From Aspergillus flavus (lineage: Eukaryota; Ascomycota; Eurotiomycetes; Eurotiales; Aspergillaceae): DNA of 64,000 nt. Both the position numbers and the translations under genes were made by a program. Below, piece by piece: positions 1-10,310 of the stretch. The notes beneath the pieces are model-generated. The model saw nothing but the letters and a program-made list of their open reading frames with translations. It was not told the DNA's origin and searched no databases. Every line of letters starts with the position of its first letter. The first letter of the stretch is position 1. The stretch covers positions 2,356,001-2,420,000 of the forward strand of contig NC_092407.1 of NCBI RefSeq assembly GCF_009017415.1. The letters run 5' to 3'.

Positions 1-1937
1 CCCAGCGCAATGCTCAAGATATTTCTGATCCGTCCTTCGTTCAGCTCACAATGTTCATCCCTCGCCCCTTCTTTGCCTCCACGCCAGGCGACATATCCGT
101 CCGGACGGACTAACACATAATCGTAATTTTCCCACACGTTCTTAACGTGCTTCTCTCCGGCATCCAGTTCGACATGCGTCAGCGGTATCCTCATTGCCTT
201 GGCTACAGCTTTGAATGTCGCCACCGGGGAGGTCGCTTTGTTATCCAAACTGACGAAGCCATTGGCCGTTTGATTGTCACTTTCGACCTGCGAGAAGTCC
301 ATCAATGACCATTCTATCCCATAGAGATCCACGATACTTGTTTGGTTATCCCTCAAGAATACATGTGGTGCCCTATGGCCGGGCCTTGTACTTGGCGTAT
401 AGCGCATGTTATCGAATCTCGGCTCCCTCGTCCCGTCGCTCACAATGATTGCACTATTCAAATACCTCAGGTCCAGTTCCACTCCACGGTCGATATTTTC
501 AGGTCCCACGCGGTCCAGGTGTCTTGCTACCTCGGCTCGTGCCTTCTCTCCTTCCTCGCTCTTCTCGAGGAAAATGTCGGTGTTCGGGGCCGTCATCGTA
601 CGCACGATCATCGGAGTGAATTTGCCGATATGGGCATCGCAACGTTCGAGACGCAACATCATGTTCGGTCTGCGCTCATCTGTATAGGAAGTAACGAGGT
701 TGCCTCCACCAATTCCTTTGTGTAAAGCGGAGAGACGCCACGCGAGCGAGATGGCGTCTTCTACGCCGCTGTTCATCCCATAGCCGCCATGGGGAGGGTT
801 CCGATGAGCAGCGTCACCGCAGAGGAACACACGGCCATGTCCATCACGACTCACATAGGAATCTGCAAGACCAAAGTTCGGACGCCATGCATTCGCCAAC
901 ATGATTTCGTCGATTTTAAATTTGTAAGGCTTGCCGAGACTGCCAAGGACACGATAAGGGATTTCCTCAGGATGTTCTTGGAGCTCTCTGATGGCGGCGG
1001 CATCAGCAGAACAAGGTTCGTGACAGGTATAAGTGTCAACGTCGTCTTGGTCAATCATAAAGCCGCCGTGGAGGCCAAAGGCGTGCCACCACTTGCCGAA
1101 TGGGGAGAGCTTGGTGAGTTCTTTGGACCGGAAGTGGACCATGAAAAAGGCAGCTGGCCTAAGTAGAGATAAAAATCGCCGCCATGTTAGCTGGTGTTGA
1201 CCTTTGACTGACCGGGGGGGGGGGGATGGAACACTCACAGAGGTCTTCCCTTCAGTTGAATCCCGACGCTTTTCCTTACTTTACTTTGGGCACCATCTGC
1301 GCCGACCAAGTAAGGGGTTCTAATCATCTTTTCATGATTGTCCATATCTCTGAAAGTAGCAGTGACGCCCTCGTTGTCTTCCCCAAGCGATACAAATTTG
1401 TAACCAAAGTGAGTCGCAATCAGGGGTTCGGCGAGGCATTTTTTCTTCAAGAATGCTTCCAGCACTATCTGCGAGCAACGCTGACCAGGCTCGGCAGGCT
1501 GTGAGCCATCGTTATTTGCATGAATCTTGGCGCGATATTCGTTGTTGCTTGGGATATGCTAGCAGAAGATGTTAAAGACTACGCCCCAAAGAGTTTTCTC
1601 CTTCGAATATAACAGGACATACCCATCGACTAACAAGCTTCTTGTTCACCCCGCAAGTGTTGAAAAAAATGGTATCCCAATCGCTATGCTGTGGTACAGC
1701 CCCAGGTTGTTGTCGATATTCCTCAACCAGCCCCATTATGCGCAAAATCTCCATGGTATGGCAGCTGTTGTGGTCCATCTTGGGCCAGCGTGTCGTCTCG
1801 GTATTCATTTCGCATAACGTGCATGGTACCCCCAGCTGTGCCAGCCTAAGAGCTGTCAACATACCAACCGGGCCCGCCCCTACTATGAGAGGGCCTGGGG
1901 AAAATTGAATTGTGTCGTCTACCTGGATGGAGCCCAT
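1..1937 (-). CDS. FAD-dependent aromatic monooxygenase (PheA/TfdB-like), C-terminus cut by window edge
   Basis: Class A flavoprotein hydroxylase, which would add one oxygen to a phenolic or related substrate using NAD(P)H. Exons (minus strand): 1623-1937, 1239-1558 and 1-1158 (continuing off the left edge). Both introns have GT-AG ends and the frame stays open for about 597 residues. Visible motifs are the N-terminal dinucleotide fold IVGAGPVG, the mid-protein LVGADGAQSKVRK (DG motif) and GDAAHRNPPHGGYGMN (GD/ribityl-binding motif). A C-terminal thioredoxin-like segment ends in VLVRPDGYVAWR, which in this family lies close to the stop, so only a few residues are probably missing. Intron 2 contains a run of 12 G (1214-1225). 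The substrate cannot be told from sequence. The gene is divergent from the MFS transporter gene to its right, and the pair may share a promoter. Confidence 0.9.
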
Positions 1938-2476
1938 TGTGGAGTGATTTTGGAGTAGAGTGTGGAACGAAGGATGTAGTATACAGAACCATTCACAGAT
2001 TGATATCTCTATCTATACCTCTAGAATTCACGCCCAATAGCACTAGAACCTGCACTAAGATTAAGTGGGCATAGCCGCATAGCTGATGCTCGTGTGGCTT
2101 TCTAGTATGCTTACTACCTCTACAAGGAGAAGATGGAATCTATCCCAAAAGGGTACCAATTTTGGCCGGCTCCGATTGGACGTCTTTAGGGTTACAGTTG
2201 AACGAAATTAGTACGTTGATCACTACCTCCTTCGGGTTGGACGGACTTAGTCTTTCCATATGAGCAGGAAGATGTCGCGACCCCTCCATACTCTTACAAG
2301 AGAATGCCTAGTGCACTACACTAGTGACTTCTGACGAGTATGTGGCCACTATCCCCCGATAGGCTCATAGCTATGGTGCTATTAGTCATTTAGTATTCTG
2401 CTTATAACCGGCGAGCTGGACTTATGTTTGTTCCCCGCCGCCTCGTCACTGTAGACCGTGAAGCACAGTCACCAGA
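1938..2476. other. Divergent promoter region between monooxygenase and transporter
   Basis: This 539-bp gap separates the two start codons, which face away from each other. I see no ORF worth calling and no binding site I could assign with confidence. The arrangement is compatible with joint regulation of the two genes; this is inference. Confidence 0.5.
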
Positions 2477-4006
2477 ATGCCCGACTCCACCAGCACCCAA
2501 CAGGATGAAGAGAAGGCTATAGAACCCCCTGTGGTCTCCGAGAGCCCTGCTCTGGACTCAGATCTCCCACCGGAAGGCGGCGTTCGAGGTTGGCTATGTT
2601 GCGCTGGCGGTTCCCTAGGTCTGTTCGCTACCTTGGGCTTCTTGAACGCGTTGAGTCCTCCCTACTGTATGATCCGGTCCTTTTACTGACCTGGACAGCA
2701 TTGGTATCTTCCAAACCACCTATCAAGAGACTCTCTTAAAGGACTACAGCTCTTCGGATATCTCATGGATCTTTACAATCCAGCTCGCTCTCATATGGGC
2801 TCCCGGTTCCCTATTCGGCCGCATTGTAGATGCCTACGGACCGCGTCCGGTCATGCTCCCATGTACCTTCCTTTGCCTCTTCTCACTGTGCATGACGAGT
2901 CTTAGCACTGAGTACTATCAGATCATCTTGGCACAGGGAATCGGTTATGGACTCGGGGCTGGAGGTATTTTCACCACCTCCCTGGTCTGCGTGAGCCAGT
3001 GGTTCGTCAAGCAGCGAGGCCTTGCTCTGGGAATTACTGTTGCGGGCAGTAGTATTGGTGAGGAGCATAACTATCCTATCAGGGTCGAGGACGTGCTGAT
3101 TGATTTGTGACCAGGAGGCGTAATATTCCCATTCTTTCTACGACTGGTTATGGAAGACGTAGGATTCAATGGCATGGTACGCTACACGGCACTATTTATT
3201 GGTATCGCTTTAGTTGGTGCCTTCTTTCTTCTCAGTGCGCGCCTACCTCCTAAGAAATGGGACCCAGAAACGACATGGATTGATTTCAAGCTGTTCAAAA
3301 ACCGAGGCTTTGCTTTCTATGCCCTCGGCTCATATTTTGTGATGTGGGGACTATGGGCGCCCTTCGATTATCTTCCGAGCATGGCCCAATTGTCGGGAAT
3401 GTCGGATTCGCTGGCCCTCTACCTTCTTGCGATCGTGAAGTAAGTTTTGTTTGTTCAATCTTGTTGTCCCTCTAGCGGAGCTGACCTGGGGGGCCCCAGT
3501 GCTGCTTCACTTTTCGGACGAATTATCCCCGGACACATCGGAGACAAGGTGGGATACTTTAACATCATAGTCGCGTCCGCCTTCTTCAGCTGCATTGCTA
3601 TCCTCTGTTTATGGCTGCCTTTCGATTATCATTCTTCCAATGCCGGCCTCATCGTTTTTGCTGTGGTTTACGGCTTTTTCAGCGGCGCCTTCGTTAGCAT
3701 CATGATGCCATGTTGTGCGAAGTCCGGCAGCCTAGAGACTTTGGGGAGACAGATAGGTACTTATCAGGGTGTTATAGCTATCTCGTAGGTTCTTCGTTGC
3801 CCCCCACATTTTCTCTATTCACTGTACTGATATCAAGCAGTACTCTTACTGGTTTGCCGATCATGGGAGCTATTCTGGGAAGGCAGCATAATTCAACCTT
3901 TATGGGCTTGCAAGTATTTGCCATTGCGACCATGTTTATCGGCTTCGTGTTGCTCTTGATTTCTCGTAATGTCCTGGCTGCGGCTCACGGAACATGGAAA
4001 TACTGA
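2477..4006 (+). CDS. MFS transporter, fungal monocarboxylate-transporter-like
   Basis: Predicted 435-residue plasma-membrane or organellar major facilitator, about 12 membrane helices. Exons: 2477-2649, 2699-3057, 3115-3439, 3500-3784, 3841-4006. The first intron uses the less usual donor GTTGAG. This choice restores TLGFLNAIGIFQTTYQ, the typical first helix of the fungal MCT-like group, whereas the nearby GTATGA donor would break the frame. Other family signatures are the loop GRIVDAYGPRP between helices 2 and 3, GYGLGAGG in the fourth helix region, and GGVIFPFFLRL. The acidic, Pro-rich N-terminus (about 35 residues) is cytosolic in this family. Substrate is probably a carboxylate, but fungal MCH-like proteins often transport other compounds. 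Its neighbours, a monooxygenase and a hydrolase, suggest uptake or export of an aromatic or polyketide-like compound (inference). Confidence 0.88.
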
Positions 4007-4423
4007 ATCTTGTGACGAACCGCTACATTCGTCGAATTTATGCACAGAACAAGGCCCAGCTTGGACAAATTCCAGCATGTTGAGCTGGAGGATGATACCC
4101 CTGACCCGGACCAGGAGTTGCACAGGCCTTCGCGCGACCATGGAGTAATGGTGGAAGATGAGAGGAATTAGGGACCATTCTCGGTCAAGAAGTGAAATAG
4201 AATCACATATAGACAATCGCTCGGGAGAACGCTAGATAATCCAATGAATCATAGAGCTGCCCCCAACTGCTGAAAGAGACTAGAGTGAATGAGTCATGAT
4301 TAAATCCTAATTGACAATCTACTACAGATATGTATTGCGCGGACAGCTTTTGTATAACCACTTCGAGATCTTTGGATATCTAGAGCAAATGAATATACGT
4401 TGGAAGGTGCGTCCAAACCAATA
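4007..4423. other. Convergent 3' region
   Basis: This gap of 417 bp lies between the stop codons of the transporter and the alpha/beta hydrolase. It should hold both 3' UTRs. No further gene is supported. Confidence 0.5.
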
Positions 4424-5284
4424 TCACTCGCTTTGGTTTGCATCCAAGAACTCCAGCAGTCTGCGCGCGACGGCAGATGGTTGCTCTTCGGGGAGGAAGT
4501 GCCCACAATCATGAATCGCGCCCCCGGAAACGTTGGTTGCGAAGTTTCGGACCAAATGAATCATATCCGAACCGACGGAGCTGGCCCCCCCTAAAGCTAA
4601 GACAGGAATATCGAGCGGTGTCTTTGCAAATTCCAGGTTCTGTTTCGCACTGGTTCCAAATGCTCGATAATACTCGAACCCCCGACTCATCGCTCCTGGT
4701 CTTGAATAGGCTTGGATATAGCGTTCAAAATGATCTTTGGAGAAGGCATCGGCATGAACCGTCTTCAATTTAAAGAACCAGGTCAGTAGCTCCCGCTCAC
4801 GACCGCGAGTCAGAATTTCCGGTAACTCAGGAAGCGCGTTGAAGGAGAATTGCCAAAGACGCATGTTGGTCGGGTGAGGCAACGGAAACTGAAGCTGAGG
4901 TAGGAAACCCGGCACTGACGCGTCCAGGATACTGAGCGATTTGATCCTTGATTGAAATTGAGCAGCCCAAGGATAGGCAATCCATCCACCCACATCATGA
5001 CCAATTAAATGGTACGGTCGGTCTTTCAAGTGATCGTGAATAGCTTCGGCCATGACTTTACTCACGTTCGCAGTATCGTAGCCATTGAGGGGAGGAGCCG
5101 AATCACCCAAGCCCGGGGGGTCAAGGGCCAAAAATTGATAATGTTTTGAAAGCGGCTCGAAGATACCGCTAAATGCCTCTGCTGTTTGTGGCCAACCTGG
5201 AATGAGAATTAAAGGAGGACCTTGACCACCAACTATGGCTCGGACTCCATGGAGGAGACGTGTGGCTCGCCATTTCGCTGTCAT
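4424..5284 (-). CDS. alpha/beta hydrolase, epoxide hydrolase / haloacetate dehalogenase type
   Basis: Intronless 286-residue soluble hydrolase. The oxyanion-hole motif is LILIPGWPQ (about residues 25-33). The nucleophile elbow is GHDVGGW with Asp97, where lipases and esterases would have Ser. This places it in the epoxide hydrolase/dehalogenase branch that forms an alkyl-enzyme ester. The likely catalytic His is in DCGHFLPEEQP (about His262), followed by a short C-terminal helix. A lid region rich in Trp, Phe and Pro lies around residues 130-200. There is no signal peptide, so it is probably cytosolic. The gene is convergent with the MFS gene. Together with the monooxygenase it could open an epoxide made during oxidation of an aromatic or alkene (inference). 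Single-exon structure is unusual among its neighbours. Confidence 0.87.
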   Translation of the reverse strand: MTAKWRATRLLHGVRAIVGGQGPPLILIPGWPQTAEAFSGIFEPLSKHYQFLALDPPGLGDSAPPLNGYDTANVSKVMAEAIHDHLKDRPYHLIGHDVGGWIAYPWAAQFQSRIKSLSILDASVPGFLPQLQFPLPHPTNMRLWQFSFNALPELPEILTRGRERELLTWFFKLKTVHADAFSKDHFERYIQAYSRPGAMSRGFEYYRAFGTSAKQNLEFAKTPLDIPVLALGGASSVGSDMIHLVRNFATNVSGGAIHDCGHFLPEEQPSAVARRLLEFLDANQSE

Positions 5285-5464
5285 GGTGTTGACGTCGACT
5301 GGGTCAAATGTCGGACGAAGTCGTTTTCATGAGGGTTCGGGTGCTTCAGCGGCTTAATATCATGTTGTAATGAGTCACCGAGCAAATGATGGATCCAAAG
5401 TAAGGGATTAGTATTTCAAGTCAGACGTGTACCCACATGAACCCGCGGTGGATTTAAGTACAGT

Positions 5465-5488
5465 GGTACGGGTTCCCCGACCCGTACC
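5465..5488. repeat. Perfect inverted repeat, 9-bp stem
   Basis: GGTACGGGT (5465-5473) and ACCCGTACC (5480-5488) are exact reverse complements around a 6-nt loop. The flanking DNA is rich in ACCC words. It lies about 180 bp upstream of the alpha/beta hydrolase start. It could be a regulator dimer site or a relic of a repeat; its function is unknown. Confidence 0.6.
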
Positions 5489-5834
5489 CGCCCAACCCAC
5501 CCTGAACCCAGGGAAGCCGGATTGGCTCGACTCGACACTAAGCAACATCGGGAGCGCGCCAGTATAAGCTAAGTCTTCATAGCTTCCACTACCGTAGACC
5601 TGTTGCGGACTATGGCACTGACTTTGTTGGCGTTGCCGATGTCGCATTGAAAACCTGCTGCGTGGTCAAAACCCACTGTATTTCTGCTGTCAATTGCCCC
5701 CCTCCCTCACTTTCCCAAGTTGCCACGAATGCAGCAACGCCTATCACGGACTCTCCGGTGGGATAGACAGAAAACATAGCCAGGGTGATAATGTGCGGGA
5801 AGAAAAAGAGTCAGGAAACTTGCATGCGATTAAA

Positions 5835-5993
5835 TTTCTGCCGGCACAATTCTGGGCGTACACACCGCTTGATATTTTGCCGGTTTAAGGTGTAATGGTT
5901 TTCTGCCGGCACAACCTATGACCTAGGCGTTGCGCTAGCTCGTACAGTACATAGTTTAGAGACTGGTGCTAGTCACGTGGAACATGACTGCCG
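5835..5993. repeat. Spaced direct repeats of TTTCTGCCGGCACAA
   Basis: The 15-mer TTTCTGCCGGCACAA occurs exactly at 5835-5849 and 5900-5914, 65 bp apart. Related words with the GCCGG core occur near 5877 and 5987. The core TGCCGGCA is itself palindromic. This could be a transcription-factor site array or a decayed repeat. Confidence 0.6.
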
Positions 5994-7394
5994 GCAAGAC
6001 CAATGCGGGAGCGACCGGAGCAGCCGGTGCGTGCTCAAGGATTGATAAGTGAGTGTCCCGGAAGGCACAGGAAATGCTCACGTGCTGCCCTCACAAAAGC
6101 GGCGGCACCCCGTAGCAGAACATTTCAAGTCTACTCCGTATACTCACTACTAGCATGCACGCAACTTTAAAACGCTACCCAATATGTGGCCAATCAGCGG
6201 GTTCTATCCAGGATTTAAGATATTACTTCAGTCCATTAGGGCATAATACAGTAAGAGATCATTCAGACCTACCTATTGAGAAGTGCCATGAGATAGGAAT
6301 TATAGAATCCACAGCCTGAGAACATACCGTTGTATTATGTCGTCGAATCGTGGAGTGAGTACAAGCCCTACTCGATGCCATAAGTAAATATAGGATTAGA
6401 ATGTAAGTTCCATGGTTCAAACAGAACCGTATATTTGTATTGTATGTTAAGCCACAAGAAGACGTCCTGCTAACAATGCCTTAACATACCCAAATAAATT
6501 TTCGTTCCACTTGTAACTACATTGCATACTCAATCAACCTCGCAAGCCCCATTGACCACCGAATCTGTCAAATAGGTAAACCCTAAAGCACAGCAAATGT
6601 TAGGTAAGTCTTGCTGTCAAGCACCGAATTAGTTCAACTATGACTCATTTCCGGATCTAATCTGATCAAAACGGCAGAAAAGGATCTACGGTACTTTTGA
6701 CTTACTGTAAATTAAGAGCTTGCCTCATTTGTCTATACCACCTTTACTATTTGCACAATTGAAAGTCGAAAACAAGTAATCAGTATGGTATGAAAAACAC
6801 CAGCAAGAGTACCACATAGACCGTGGACCCAAGTTTCAGAATCTACAATAAATCCCCGGTTCACATGCCGCATGTGATGATCTATGGGGATCTTGGATAA
6901 GGACTCTTCAGGCATCGGAAGAGATCGGAGAACCTTAATTGTTTATCCCCCATTGAGTAATACCCCATATTTCCGATCATCATAATCATAATCATAATCA
7001 ATGGTTTTTTGAGTCTTTCCCGAATGCCGAAGAAGCATGCCTTGTGCTTACCTAGGTTATTAGGGTTATTTTGTCCCTTTAGACTCGGTGGTACGGAGTG
7101 ACTGATTGGCTGGTTGCCTAGTGGATGATCGACGTCATTCAACTTTGAGGTGGTATGACTCTTTTCCTATTCTCGAATCTGAAGTTCTTTTGGTCGGAAT
7201 CAGGGGAGAGTGCTCACTACAGTAGCTTTACGATGTATATTTAGATGTATTGAATCAATAAATGTCATCAAATTGTGAATGGATAGCATCATTGAGCATC
7301 ATGATGATAGAATAAGTATAAGGAAATACAAAGACCACTTTCAGTGGAAACCAATTATCGCTAAAGTAGAACAAGACAAACAACGCGAGTCAAA

Positions 7395-8302
7395 TCAGTG
7401 CTGCTTCTGGTAACTCTGCTGCTTGGGACCTAAAATGTCTTCCAAGAATCCGGTCCACAGCTCCTTTACAACACCGGGTTCCTTGGAGCCGTTCTGGGAC
7501 TTCCAGACCTCTTCGCCGAAGCGGGATTTTCCAACCGCCTCGGTTAGCGAGAATGGGTCGATATCCACCGAGGTGTTGTCAACAACTTCGGCCATGGGGC
7601 TGACTGCGATATCGGCCCCGCCCCCGGACACAGTGTGTACCTGGGGCTTCATGGGAGGGTTCGAGGGCTGGCTCGAGTTGTAGTTGGTGTAGACATCGGA
7701 AAGGATCGGAATGCGAGTATCGGCGGGGCGAGTAGGGGCATCAATCTCGTCCATGGACGGTAGGTATGCAAAATCCACAGTGGATGAGTCATTGACGGCC
7801 TTCGAGGCGCGAGATGTGTTGAATTGGCGGGTGGAAACAGATTTACTATAGTGGGAAGTGATGTCAGCCTTGTGCCCTTTGTACCGAGGTAAAGAGGGCA
7901 GCTCGAGGTAAAGCACTTACTCTGCTGCAGAGCTGCCATTGATTCTTCTCATGGCAATGCTGAAAGCACGGGATTGAAGAAAGTCATGGTTGGCAAGGCG
8001 CTCAACGAGCTGTATGGAGGTGAAGCGGTTAGTTCGGGTTCAATGGGAAGCAATGCTCGAAACATCAGAGTGATACATACCTCATTCTGGCTGCCGCTGG
8101 CTCCCAGTTTCCTCTGGGAGCACTCTCTCTGGAGGTCTGCCAAGCTGCGAGTCGCGTACAAAGACGTACGATCCGAAACGTTGACAGGCTGTGCAGAATT
8201 GACCCCGGTGATGTGCAGGCCCCGGCGGAGGCAGGGTGTAGCAGCATGCTGTTGAGAGAGCACGCGAAGGGCGCGCAAAGAAGTAGAGCGAGGAGCTGCC
8301 AT
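7395..8302 (-). CDS. aim34: Mitochondrial SAP-domain protein, Aim34-like
   Basis: Predicted 253-residue protein from exons (minus) 8081-8302, 7921-8009 and 7395-7845. The N-terminus MAAPRSTSLRALRVLSQQH is Arg/Ser-rich without acidic residues, like a mitochondrial presequence. A SAP-like helix pair follows at about residues 52-82 (SLADLQRECSQRKLGASGSQ continuing into NELVERLANHD). The rest is low-complexity with a conserved-looking C-terminus (VVKELWTGFLEDILG). Yeast Aim34 has the same layout, a presequence and one SAP motif; its role in mitochondrial inheritance is poorly defined. An in-frame ATG at 8341 would add 13 residues. I prefer 8302 because it gives the better targeting peptide. Confidence 0.75.
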
Positions 8303-8677
8303 TGGGAAAATAGTAGCGTGGTTGGTGGGTGTTATGTTCACGAAAAGAAGAAGGCAAAGGTCCTTAAAACTGTGTTATCCGGAAGGGTTATGGTATTTGA
8401 TACTATTAGAGTAGATAAAGTGAATTATAGAGTATGAAAATATAAAACGTAGAAAATATACGTAAGACGATTCAGTAAGAAAAAATGGAGGAATCCAAAA
8501 GTATTGAATAAATGTGCGGGGACTGGAGGGCAGGAAGGAAAGGGATGCAGTCGAGGAGAGCTCAGTACTTGTACTTCTGGATGTTTGCAGGAACCGTTGG
8601 GGGGGAAGAGTGAGCTATCCACTTTCACCCTTCCGGTGGACTCTCGACGCAGACCGGGGCGGTCTGGCCAAGTCGGC

Positions 8678-8699
8678 GGGTTGCTAATAGTAGCAACCC
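8678..8699. repeat. Perfect stem-loop, 9-bp stem and 4-nt loop
   Basis: GGGTTGCTA (8678-8686) pairs with TAGCAACCC (8691-8699) around the loop ATAG. A second small palindrome, AGACC-GGGGC-GGTCT, lies just upstream (8651-8665). No gene abuts it, so its role is unknown. Confidence 0.65.
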
Positions 8700-10137
8700 A
8701 CTAAATTCCCCGACTAAATGGATCGATCGATGGTGTCGTCTGGGCGGCCGAAAAAATGGGTATGTATTGATGTAATTAACGAAACACAACAGACTAGTTC
8801 TTCTTATTTCTCCAATAGTATCCAGATCTACTGCGTACTCGTCGCAGTCAAGCAGATCTTCTCGCTTAAACAACTGTCTCATAACAGAGAAAAGATAAAT
8901 TAAATAAAAAGGAGGGTAGAGGTGGGGTAAGATGCGAAAAAAAAAAAAAAAATTAGAAAAGGGAAAAAGTAATCATGGTTGGTTCCATACATTCCATACT
9001 ATCAGGTCTTCAGCAGGATAAGAGTCAAAGTATGGGGTACACTCAACACATCCGTGGACCTCAAGGATTCGGATGTACAAGCATGCATATTCCCCGGCGC
9101 TACGGGTGGTAAAACAGCCAATCGATCAGGCAATCCAGGAATTTCTATGACTACGACTCGCTACACCGGGGGAAGGTCAGTTGATGATCACGAAAACGCT
9201 TTGCCCATCCCGGAACCCGTCGCCATTAAACATTGGTCAACTCTGGTGCATCGAAGCTTGATACGCTGGTGTGCCTTGAGTTTTTCCCCTCTCTTCCCTC
9301 GTGCTTTCAATCATTTGTTTTGAATTATTAAAACTATTTCTAACTGACTTTGGAACACATCGGAGGGGTGTAGTGTGGTGTATAGAACCAACCCAATCAC
9401 TGCCTCTCTCTGTTCAAAACAGAAAACTCCATGTCACCACCTTAACTCCACCGGTAGGTATGTACTAGTTGTTACGATATTCCAACTGTGGGACTACACG
9501 GCACTACTACTAAAACTGTTGCCTTGCCCTCGCGAGGCACGCCAGTTGGTGCTACAAATAGTGGTGAACTCATGAGTCGACGACGTGGAAGAGTCCTCAA
9601 CCATAATATGACACAGAGAAAGCGTAAGCGGACAAACGAAAGTGGTAATACTAGTAATAGCAGCCTTATAATAGGACGGCACAACATTGGATGCTATCCA
9701 TGTCTACCTATCTCATGTAGTATGCAGTATGTCCTGCATCTCCGTCTCACCCTCCGCTCTGTCGAGTCAGTGACGCAATTGATTCTTGAGGAACAAATAC
9801 CGCGGGGAAAGTCAGTACCGTCAATACGTAAATTACAATTAGTATGATTGTTTCCCGAATGATAGGCGGACGGATCAATGACGAAGCTTCCATAATATTA
9901 CCGAGTTGGGAGGATTCTTACCCTTTACAGGAAGAGTAAATGAATCCCGTCGTCCACATGATTCACAACAGTCCATCTTAATTTCTGATCCCGCATTGTT
10001 CCTCTCAACTGTTGAGACTCAGTCCGAGAGGCGGTGAAGTGGGGTGTTGTCGATCGGAGTTGGCCGCATCTTCCGGGAGGCTTTTTCATTCGAGAATTAG
10101 TCTAAAGGACACGATTATTATGGGGACATGACCAAAG

Positions 10138-10310
10138 GTACTGTGTAAAGCATAGACTGGGATTCAAGATACCGCGTTGAGGAGAAAACGGGTGGAAACA
10201 TCGGGGCAGGATCGAAGGTACGCAGTAATTCGCAGTATCGTAGGGAGTAGGATTAAACATACGCAGTATTTTAGGGGCTGGGATTAAAGATGCTCTGTAG
10301 CATAGGGAAT
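10138..10310. repeat. Degenerate tandem repeat, about 32-45 bp units
   Basis: Successive stretches share the order TACGCAGTAT, then TAGGG, then GGGATTAAAGATA, with clear drift. Units start near 10139, 10217, 10260 and 10292. Example words are GGGATTCAAGATA, AGGATTAAACATA and GGGATTAAAGATG. An old local duplication or minisatellite is the simplest reading. Confidence 0.5.

Larger units (their letters stand above)
5285..7394. other. Gene-poor spacer with hairpin and short repeats
   Basis: 2.1 kb with only short, biased open frames that have no recognisable domains. It holds a 9-bp-stem hairpin (5465-5488) and spaced copies of a TGCCGGCA-type word (5835-5993). The rest is AT-rich and may be decayed mobile-element or promoter DNA. 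No gene is supported. Confidence 0.55.

Noticed and set aside
2654..2698. Frameshift or pseudogene in the MFS transporter
   Set aside because: Using the GTTGAG donor at 2650 restores the frame and the conserved first helix, so the gene appears intact.
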